Assembly (NCBI GenBank): GCA_023250495.1
Contig: JAHFAP010000096.1
Span: 1-8,509 of the forward strand
DNA: 8,509 nucleotides
Reading direction: 5' to 3'
Origin: Deltaproteobacteria bacterium
Lineage (GTDB): Bacteria; Desulfobacterota; Binatia; UBA9968
In this document: positions 1-5,086 of the stretch, one piece after another
Numbering within the stretch: position 1 is the first letter of the stretch
Layout: each line of letters starts with the position of its first letter
Made by a program: the position numbers and the translations under genes
The notes under the pieces: generated by a model
Told to the model about the DNA's origin: nothing
The model's database searches: none
The model's input: the letters and a program-made list of their open reading frames with translations, nothing else

Positions 1-246
1 GTCTATCTGACCAAAGTGAGTGCTTCCCGCCAGCAAGGCCTGCGTCCCCCTGGCCGATCCGGGGATCATGACAAGATCGGTGCTCAATCCATATTTCGCA
101 AAGAGACCGAAGTCCTTGGCGGCCCATACGGGCGCCTGGAATCCGGCAAAGCCGGCATAGCTGACCATGGTGCGCTCTTGCGCGACGAGAGTTGCCGGCG
201 CGGCGCTGAGGATTAGAAGAATGGCGGACCAGAACGCCTTTGACAT
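1..246 (-). CDS. SsuA/THI5-like ABC transporter substrate-binding protein, N-terminal part (cut by window edge)
   Basis: The 82 visible codons encode a secreted substrate-binding protein of the SsuA/TauA/THI5 (NMT1) type, which captures a small organic ligand in the periplasm for an ABC importer. Residues 1-23 look like a signal peptide: Lys3, a hydrophobic core AFWSAILLILSAAPATL, and cleavage probably after LVA before Gln23. The mature start has the family layout: a first beta strand (MVSYAGF), then APVWAAKDFGLFAKYGL, the hallmark helix in which the ligand-binding protein is 'an invader that acts as' (W-A-K-x-x-G-L-F-x-K-Y-G-L). Then comes GTQALLAGSTHFGQ, the usual 'allele of allocation to a gap' segment (Q-A-L-x-A-G). 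The ATG at 246 is preceded by GGAGGT six bases upstream. The family is usually about 320-340 residues, so three quarters lie outside the window. The gene is a diverged paralogue of the one at 4048-5073. The ligand cannot be told from sequence. Family confident, specificity unknown. Confidence 0.88.
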   Translation of the reverse strand, partial: MSKAFWSAILLILSAAPATLVAQERTMVSYAGFAGFQAPVWAAKDFGLFAKYGLSTDLVMIPGSARGTQALLAGSTHFGQID

Positions 247-250
247 CTTG

Positions 251-256
251 ACCTCC
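251..256 (-). promoter_or_regulatory. Ribosome-binding site of the left-hand binding protein
   Basis: The minus strand reads GGAGGT with a five- to six-base spacer before the ATG at 246. It is a near-consensus Shine-Dalgarno and fixes the start just before the signal peptide. Confidence 0.7.
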
Positions 257-334
257 GCTGCTGACCCTTTCCACGCTTTGAATCTGTACGGCAACACGGC
301 CGAAGAAAGCGATCCTCGATTCTCCTCCCTGTCG

Positions 335-379
335 CCTCACGGCTCACGCCCAGCTTTTACTCTCGCCTCACGCCTCATT
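335..379 (-). repeat. GTGAGGC-type heptamer repeats in a spacer
   Basis: On the plus strand the heptamers cctcacg (335-341), gctcacg (342-348), cctcacg (366-372) and cctcatt (373-379) occur in two adjacent pairs, separated by a degenerate stretch. On the minus strand they read CGTGAGG/CGTGAGC. Two similar seven-base-periodic blocks occur in other gene spacers of this window with different unit sequences. The block runs up to the stop of the 34-codon reading frame. No coding or terminator function is evident. Confidence 0.55.
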
Positions 380-483
380 CAAGATTCACGTAGGCCCTCA
401 TCCAATCGCGCGGCGTCGCTCGCGTCCAGTGGCTCGAAATGAAATTGCCCGTCGTCGCCGGTGTACAAACGGTAGAATCTCAT
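379..483 (-). pseudogene. 34-codon stub resembling the start of a small cupin-like protein
   Basis: The ATG at 483 overlaps the stop of the deoxyhypusine-synthase-like gene (ATGA), an arrangement typical of translational coupling. The product begins MRFYRLYTGDDGQFHFEP. This resembles, from memory, the first residues of small cupin-domain proteins of about 110 residues, which start with a strand followed by a YTG-DGQ-HFE motif. After Leu19 the resemblance stops, and the frame ends at TGA (379-381) with no beta-barrel or metal-binding histidine motif. The reading frame of the upstream gene, continued past its own stop, would give a protein-like tail DWMRAYVNLE ending at almost the same place, so a small deletion or frameshift may have joined two pieces. 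I favour a truncated gene that keeps its start signals. A genuine 34-residue peptide is possible. Family assignment is tentative. Confidence 0.4.
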
Positions 484-2009
484 CTCTGCCTCTTTTTCCT
501 AAATTGAAGAGTTTCCATGAGGTGCTTCACCAAAAATGGCCAGACTTGGGTGGCGTCAGCCTGGATCTCGGCGTAGACGCCGTTCTTCGCCGCTTTGCGC
601 CATGACTCATTTTCGGAGTAGGTGCAGCCGGAAAGATGTCCGTAGTAGGGCCGGTCGGGACAGATCCTGATTCCATAGGTAAACCGACGTTGCGGGTAAA
701 TCGTGCCCATACGCGCATTGATGATTTCGATCAGCGGCGCGACGTTCTGAACGTTGTTTCGCGGCACGCCCCCGCCGATGGTAAAAATCCCAAAACGCCT
801 CGCCTGCGTCACCAGCTTGATGAGCGCTCTGCTGTCGAGTTCGAGATCGATCAAGATCGGCCTTTTTCCGCGGCGCTTGCGCTTGAGATTATGGATATAG
901 AGATCGTTGCCCAGCTCCGAGTCGACAAAGGCCGGCACAAAAACAGGCGCGCCGTGTAGGTACGCGGACTTTAATATGCCGCGATCGTTGGGATAGTTTT
1001 CAGCGAGATGCTTGCCGACGAGTCTGTTCAGGGCCGTGGGGCTGAGCGGGCGCGAGCCATCGAGTTGGTCGATGACTTTCCCGATGACTTCCTCGACGGT
1101 ATCGAGATTTGTTTCGGGCTCCAGCGTATCCGTTACGCGATTGAGTTTCCGGCGAGCCAGCGCGGTATCGTCGTAGGCCGGATTGTACTTGTAGTGCTTG
1201 AGTCCGATGGACGACACCAGGCCATGGGCCATGAGGGCGCCGGTGGAGGAGATCGCATGGATCATTCCCGACTCGACCATGTCGCAGATCACGAGATCCA
1301 TTTTCCCGACCGTCATGGCCCCGCTGATCGTAAGGAAACGAAGGCAGCTTTTGTCGCGCATCATCTTACGAAGCGCCGCCGCCCCCTTTGAAACCTGTGA
1401 AGCCACGCCGCCGTAGGAAGCAAGATCCGATATCAGGGATCCCACGGTCGATCGCTTTCCGTTGGTCCATTCGTCGAGGGCGCGGTAGATGATCGGCATC
1501 ACAAATCGCGGGTCGGCGAACACGGCGTCGGGAAAGTAGCCGTCTCTGATCTGTCCCGGGCGCGCCATATCGAACGGGTTGATAAAGACGGCGCGCGCAG
1601 GCTTCTTATAGATTGCGTCGGCGCATCTTTCCGAGAATCCGCCGACGACGATGGCGCTTTCTCTGCCCGCGGCTCTTTTTGCATACTGAGACGGCGGAAC
1701 GATCCTTCCACACCATTTATTTTCGACGAATCTTTGTAACAACCGTCCCAGAGGAGAGTGGTCCAATCCGCCGTAAATGATGACGGGCTTCTTCTTTGAC
1801 GCGATCATTTCATGGATCGTCCGGGCGGCCTCCCCGAGCATTCTGGCCCCGAAGGCGCAGAATCTCATCGCCTCGACAATGTCGCCTACGGTATCGCACT
1901 TGCGCAGGTCCAAAGATTTGAGTTCTTCGAATTTCAAAATATTCGCGGCCTTTCTCTCTTCGAGTCGGAGAGTTGTTTGCTTCGTAACATGGCTATGGCA
2001 CGCAGTCAA
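480..2009 (-). CDS. Deoxyhypusine-synthase-like protein, enlarged (509 aa)
   Basis: This is a member of the deoxyhypusine synthase fold (NAD-dependent aminobutyl transfer from spermidine). The classical enzyme modifies eIF5A, which bacteria lack, so the bacterial role is unknown; polyamine chemistry such as homospermidine formation is one possibility. Recognisable parts are: the N-terminal helix TVGDIVEAMRFCAFGARMLG (40-59); a Rossmann strand FLTISGAMTVGK (225-236); ISSTGAL (253-259), at the place of the enzyme's TTAGG segment; IGGGVPRNNVQN (411-422), at the place of LGGGVPKHHIANAN; and SWRK (469-472), whose Lys472 aligns with the catalytic lysine (human Lys329), followed by a typical C-terminal EIQADATQVWPFLVKHL. 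The usual length is 340-370 residues. The excess lies at about 70-187 and looks like a duplicated half-domain. The only upstream start in frame is a TTG at 2009 with no clear Shine-Dalgarno; TTG codons at residues 26 and 33 are alternatives, so the start is uncertain. The upstream region is rearranged. Family confident, activity uncertain. Confidence 0.85.
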   Translation of the reverse strand: MTACHSHVTKQTTLRLEERKAANILKFEELKSLDLRKCDTVGDIVEAMRFCAFGARMLGEAARTIHEMIASKKKPVIIYGGLDHSPLGRLLQRFVENKWCGRIVPPSQYAKRAAGRESAIVVGGFSERCADAIYKKPARAVFINPFDMARPGQIRDGYFPDAVFADPRFVMPIIYRALDEWTNGKRSTVGSLISDLASYGGVASQVSKGAAALRKMMRDKSCLRFLTISGAMTVGKMDLVICDMVESGMIHAISSTGALMAHGLVSSIGLKHYKYNPAYDDTALARRKLNRVTDTLEPETNLDTVEEVIGKVIDQLDGSRPLSPTALNRLVGKHLAENYPNDRGILKSAYLHGAPVFVPAFVDSELGNDLYIHNLKRKRRGKRPILIDLELDSRALIKLVTQARRFGIFTIGGGVPRNNVQNVAPLIEIINARMGTIYPQRRFTYGIRICPDRPYYGHLSGCTYSENESWRKAAKNGVYAEIQADATQVWPFLVKHLMETLQFRKKRQR

Positions 2010-2143
2010 TTAGAGCGAATCTGAATTGTCGTGAGCCGGCCCATGGCAGCGTTACGTCAACTCGAGCGCGGTCTGCGGGCGGAAATGGACATTTTCTCTG
2101 TCTTGGGGTAATAAGGTTTTGGGCTAACTCGAAGAGGGATGGG
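2010..2143. other. Gap upstream of the deoxyhypusine-synthase-like gene
   Basis: This gap lies between the start of the minus-strand gene and the recognisable part of the plus-strand pseudogene. I see no clear promoter. On the plus strand a short frame from GTG 2031 (or ATG 2043) to TAA 2109-2111 encodes a protein-like piece, RQLERGLRAEMDIFSVLG, ending in a double stop. It could be the last residues of a lost gene that stood before the decayed binding protein, or chance. Confidence 0.3.
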
Positions 2144-2377
2144 AGCAGGTTCTACCTGGTAAAAGCCGGCGACGCTCCCAACGCGTTGGATGATCTGTTG
2201 GATCCTAAGTGGAAGGGCAAGATCAGCATGCCCGATCCCTCCGCGCACACGACCACAGCGCAGTTTCTATGGAACCTGCAAAAGCTGAAAGGGGATAAAT
2301 GGCTGGAGTTTGTGAAGGCGCTGGCAAAACAGCAGCCTCGCATGGCCGAGTTTCGGGAGATCTTTTTCGCCAAATAG
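2144..2377 (+). pseudogene. Remnant of an extracellular solute-binding protein (iron/AfuA-like, SBP_bac family)
   Basis: This is the only protein-coding relic on the plus strand. It reads FYLVKAGDAPNALDDLLDPK, then WKGKISMPDPSAHTTTAQFL, WNLQKLKGDKWLEFVKALA and KQQPRM, followed by AEFREIFFAK and a TAG stop. The motif LDDLLDPKWKGKI-x-MPDP is the centre of bacterial extracellular solute-binding proteins of the Fe(III)/AfuA type, which are about 330-350 residues long. No signal peptide or first lobe precedes it. In family members KQQPR is normally followed by more than 100 residues of the second lobe before a C-terminal tail like EFREIFF. Here the two are joined directly, so an internal deletion of roughly 100 residues or more is inferred between PRM and AEF (about 2345-2347). 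There is no plausible start: the open frame runs on upstream into sequence without resemblance. This is a twice-truncated gene, not the partner of any intact neighbour. Confidence 0.75.
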
Positions 2378-2423
2378 AGAACGGCTTCCGGTTTGAGCGC
2401 CCGTCTCGCGCCTCCAGCCTTTC

Positions 2424-2460
2424 TCCGCCGGAGGCGGACTCGCCTACGTTCTGTGGCGAG
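2424..2460. repeat. Two adjacent hairpins between the pseudogene and the amidase end
   Basis: The first hairpin is tccgcc (2424-2429), a three-base loop, and ggcgga (2433-2438). The second is ctcgcc (2439-2444), a ten-base loop, and ggcgag (2455-2460). Both stems are perfect and the hairpins abut. They lie 11 bases past the stop of the amidase in its direction of transcription and 46 bases past the stop of the convergent pseudogene. No T-run follows on either strand, so this is not a standard intrinsic terminator. A REP-like dispersed element or an RNA-stabilising structure is more likely. Confidence 0.5.
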
Positions 2461-2471
2461 GCTTCCCTCTC

Positions 2472-3983
2472 TCAAAGCGGCGTTGTGCTGGCCGGCGGCC
2501 TGCGATGGCGGGTCGCCTGCTCATACGAGTAGGCCAGCTTGATCATGTTTCCATCGTCGTAGGGCCGTCCCAGGAAGCTGATCCCGGCGGGAAGGTTGTC
2601 GCGCGTAAATCCCGCGGGGACGACGATCGTGGGAACGAATACCAAAAACGTGTTCAGATGCGGGGCGCCCTTCTGGTCGACGTAAGGCGAGTTGACTCCG
2701 TCTTTGATGAGCGTCGGCTGGTGCTCGACAGCCTTGTGCACGATGGCATCCAGTTGGTGATCGGCCATGACCTTTAGCATATTGATCATCAACTCGTCTT
2801 GCGCCTTAAGGTACTCATAATGTCGGGTCGAATCTGATGACCTCGTCCATCGGTCTTGCGAGCGTCGGACGACTTTGGCGAAGTCCGGCGACCGCGTCGC
2901 CTCCTCACGAGACTGGAACGGGGCATTGGCGCTCCGGCCGAAGTACGCCTTGAACGATTCCTCTCCTCCGGTGGGGCTTCCCGCCCGTTTCGCGAGCAGC
3001 TCTTTGACCTTTGGAATGACGATCGGGTCGACGATCTCGGCGCCGGCCGCTTTCAGCTCTGCAACGGCTTTGTCGAAAACTTCCGTGATTTTTTTGAAGT
3101 CTTCCGAGTCGGGCTCGGAGTCGAAACCGATCGATTCACGCAAGATCCCGATGCGCGCTCCTTTCAAGCCGTCTTTGTCGAGGAATTTTGTGTAGCTGTC
3201 CGGGACAGGGCCGACGCCTCTTGAGGTAAGAGGATCCTCCGGATCGTAGCCGACCATGACATCCAACAGAACGGCCAGGTCTCTGACCGTGCGGGCCATC
3301 GGGCCGAGAGAGCCGGCGATTTCCGGCCAGCCGGCATAAACACCGCCCCGGCTTACAAGGCCGGCCGTGGGCCGCATCCCGACGATGGAGTTCCAGATCG
3401 ACGGTCTGCGGATCGACGCAAAGCCCTCCTGTCCGACTGCCACGGTCGCGAAGTTCGCTGCAACGCTCGCCGCGGAACCGCCCGAGGAACCGCCGGCCGT
3501 CCGATCCAACGCGTAAGGGTTCCGTGTCGATCCGAAAAGGGAGCCGTGCGTGTCGCCGCCTCCTAATTCACCAAGCGTGGCTTTCGCTAAAATGATCGCG
3601 CCGGCTTTTTTCAGTTTCTCCACGACAAAGGCGTCTCGATCCGGGTAGTAGCTCTTGAACAACAGCGAGCCCAGCGTCGTCGGCATGCCTTTGGCGTCAG
3701 CCTGATCCTTAATGATCACCGGAATCCCGTGAAGCGGACCCACAAAACCTGAAGCCTTGAATGCGGCATCGAGCCGGTCCGCCTCTTCAAGAGCCTTGGG
3801 ATTTACCGTGATGATCGCGTTGATGGCGGCTCCCTTCTTGTCGTACGCCTCTATGCGATCAAGATACATCCGGACCAGTTGCTGCGACGTGAGCCGCCCC
3901 GATTTGTAGGCGCTGTGAATATCGTCTATCGTCGCCTCCAGAACGTTGAACGGCGCTGTTGATTTCGCAGGCTTCGAATCCAT
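2472..3983 (-). CDS. Amidase-signature family hydrolase
   Basis: This is a complete 503-residue amidase-signature enzyme (amide or ester hydrolysis, Ser-cisSer-Lys triad, probably cytoplasmic because no signal peptide is seen). The triad can be placed. Lys92 is in PVIIKDQAD. The cis-Ser is Ser166 in AGGSSGGSAA. The nucleophile Ser190 is in GQEGFASIRRP, exactly 24 residues after Ser166, the spacing found in fatty acid amide hydrolase, malonamidase E2 and peptide amidase. The segment GMRPTAGLVSRGGV (202-215) and the C-terminal VVPAGFTRDNLPAGISFLGR (454-473) are also typical. The length is normal, with no sign of a frameshift. The position just before Ser190 is Ala where most families have Gly. 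The ATG at 3983 has a very strong ribosome-binding site. The gene lies 64 bases after a secreted binding protein on the same strand, which fits uptake followed by hydrolysis, but the substrate cannot be told. It is not the GatA subunit: no gatB or gatC is nearby. Confidence 0.93.
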   Translation of the reverse strand: MDSKPAKSTAPFNVLEATIDDIHSAYKSGRLTSQQLVRMYLDRIEAYDKKGAAINAIITVNPKALEEADRLDAAFKASGFVGPLHGIPVIIKDQADAKGMPTTLGSLLFKSYYPDRDAFVVEKLKKAGAIILAKATLGELGGGDTHGSLFGSTRNPYALDRTAGGSSGGSAASVAANFATVAVGQEGFASIRRPSIWNSIVGMRPTAGLVSRGGVYAGWPEIAGSLGPMARTVRDLAVLLDVMVGYDPEDPLTSRGVGPVPDSYTKFLDKDGLKGARIGILRESIGFDSEPDSEDFKKITEVFDKAVAELKAAGAEIVDPIVIPKVKELLAKRAGSPTGGEESFKAYFGRSANAPFQSREEATRSPDFAKVVRRSQDRWTRSSDSTRHYEYLKAQDELMINMLKVMADHQLDAIVHKAVEHQPTLIKDGVNSPYVDQKGAPHLNTFLVFVPTIVVPAGFTRDNLPAGISFLGRPYDDGNMIKLAYSYEQATRHRRPPASTTPL

Positions 3984-3988
3984 TTTAG

Positions 3989-3996
3989 CCTCCCCC
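3989..3996 (-). promoter_or_regulatory. Ribosome-binding site of the amidase
   Basis: The minus strand reads GGGGGAGG five bases before the ATG at 3983. This purine-rich Shine-Dalgarno leaves little doubt about the start codon. Confidence 0.75.
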
Positions 3997-4010
3997 TTTG
4001 TCGGTCTTTT

Positions 4011-4038
4011 TCATCCTTCATCCCTCACCCTTCATCCT
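4011..4038 (-). repeat. Four tandem heptamers (AGGATGA type) in the spacer before the amidase
   Basis: The plus strand has four uninterrupted seven-base units: tcatcct (4011-4017), tcatccc (4018-4024), tcaccct (4025-4031) and tcatcct (4032-4038). The minus strand reads AGGATGA, AGGGTGA, GGGATGA, AGGATGA. They fill half of the 64-base gap between the binding protein and the amidase. The period matches that of the repeat block at 335-379, although the unit sequence differs. Confidence 0.75.
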
Positions 4039-4047
4039 TTAACTAAC

Positions 4048-5073
4048 TCACTTGGACGGGAACCTTTTCGCCATTTCGGTAAAGAAGCCTTCCTTCTCGA
4101 GTTCCTGAAGGAAGCTGGGATCGACGAACTGCTCCGGTTTGGCGCTCTTCGCCTGCGGCATCTGCGGCGCGAGCATGTCCAGGATAAACTGGATTCCTTT
4201 GAGAGTGAAGTAGGGTTTCTTTGGAATCATCTTCACATAGTTCTGGTAAGAGGTTTCGAGCACCTCGGGATCGTTGGTGCGCATGTATTTGCCGAAGACT
4301 CTCTGGGATTCCTGCTTGTTGGCGTGGATAAAATGGATTCCCTCGATGTATCCTTTTAGCGCCGCCTTCACGGTGTCTCGATTGCTCTTGATGTAAGCGC
4401 GCGAGGTGGCGAGACCGTTTCCCTGAACCTCGACACCCAGGTCCGCAATGTTGAGGAGATCAATAAACCCCATCCTTCTTGCCACGGGAGCCGTGGACAT
4501 ATTGAAGAAGGAGGCGTCAAGCTTTCCCGCGACCAAGGCGCCCAGCCGCTCCGCGTCCGGTCCGCCGGGGATGAGCGCGACATCTTTATTGGGCTCGAGG
4601 TTGAGATGTTTAAGAAGGATGAGAGCCGCATAGTGCGTGGCGGATCCGAATCCGCTGATGCCTAGTTTTTTTCCTCTTAACTGTTCCAAGCTGGTGATCC
4701 CGGGACGGACGAAGACAACCTGGTAATACGTGGTTTCCACGGCCGCGACGAGCGCCAGGTTGTAACCCGTCAGGCTGGCCTGCACGACCGTGCCGACGTT
4801 GACGATCGGCGGATCGCCGCCGGCCAAGGCCTGAGTCGCTACTTGTCCTCCTCGGAGAAAGACGGGGTCCACATCCAGGCCGTACTTTTTAAACAGCCCT
4901 TCCTCTTTGGCAACCCATATATGGCTCTGGGTGAAGGCCAGGGATGGGTAGCCCAGCCTGATTGTTTTGATCTCCTGGGCGACTGCGGAAGTGGTAGGGG
5001 TTGAGGGGATAAAGAGAAAAAGGGTTAACAAGATAAAACCCTTCAACTGCTTAACCCCTGCGCTCTTTAACAT
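4048..5073 (-). CDS. SsuA/THI5-like ABC transporter substrate-binding protein
   Basis: This is a 341-residue periplasmic substrate-binding protein of the NMT1/THI5-SsuA type, normal in length and complete. Residues 1-32 form a signal peptide: Lys3, Lys8 and Lys11, a core GFILLTLFLFI, and a probable cleavage SAVA|QE after Ala32. The mature protein starts with the strand IKTIRLGYPS. It then has HIWVAKEEGLFKKYGLDVD (51-69), QVATQALAGGDPPIVNVG (77-94), SLEQLRGKKLGISGFGSATHY (128-148) and VAGKLDASF (186-194), all in the family order. The ligand is unknown; aromatic or amide compounds, sulfonates and pyrimidine precursors are all carried by relatives. No permease or ATPase gene is present in the window, so it must use components encoded elsewhere. 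The ATG at 5073 is set by AAGGAG at 5080-5085, which overlaps the stop codon of the HEAT-repeat gene upstream, so the two are probably co-transcribed and coupled. The amidase follows on the same strand. Confidence 0.93.
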   Translation of the reverse strand: MLKSAGVKQLKGFILLTLFLFIPSTPTTSAVAQEIKTIRLGYPSLAFTQSHIWVAKEEGLFKKYGLDVDPVFLRGGQVATQALAGGDPPIVNVGTVVQASLTGYNLALVAAVETTYYQVVFVRPGITSLEQLRGKKLGISGFGSATHYAALILLKHLNLEPNKDVALIPGGPDAERLGALVAGKLDASFFNMSTAPVARRMGFIDLLNIADLGVEVQGNGLATSRAYIKSNRDTVKAALKGYIEGIHFIHANKQESQRVFGKYMRTNDPEVLETSYQNYVKMIPKKPYFTLKGIQFILDMLAPQMPQAKSAKPEQFVDPSFLQELEKEGFFTEMAKRFPSK

Positions 5074-5078
5074 GACAC

Positions 5079-5086
5079 TCTCCTTA
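5079..5086 (-). promoter_or_regulatory. Ribosome-binding site of the binding protein, overlapping the upstream stop codon
   Basis: The minus strand reads TAAGGAGA. Its first three bases are the stop codon of the HEAT-repeat gene (5084-5086), and AAGGAG lies six to seven bases before the ATG at 5073. Ribosomes finishing the HEAT gene end on this site, which suggests translational coupling. Confidence 0.75.

Noticed and set aside
281..300. A promoter for the left-hand binding protein (TACAGAT-like -10 on the minus strand)
   Set aside because: The match is weak, the -35 box is unconvincing, and one such match is expected by chance.
335..379. A CRISPR-like array
   Set aside because: The units are seven bases with no spacers, and no cas gene is present.
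167..442. A 91-codon plus-strand frame over the left edge
   Set aside because: It runs across the signal peptide of a clear minus-strand gene and across heptamer repeats. The translation is Ser/Arg-rich without a motif.
636..1391. Open plus-strand frames across the deoxyhypusine-synthase-like gene
   Set aside because: They are opposite a gene with a clear fold signature and show no domains or ribosome sites.
2472..3983. The amidase as GatA of the tRNA amidotransferase
   Set aside because: There are no gatB or gatC neighbours. The loop around the nucleophile (GQEGFASIRRP) and the C-terminal region differ from GatA.
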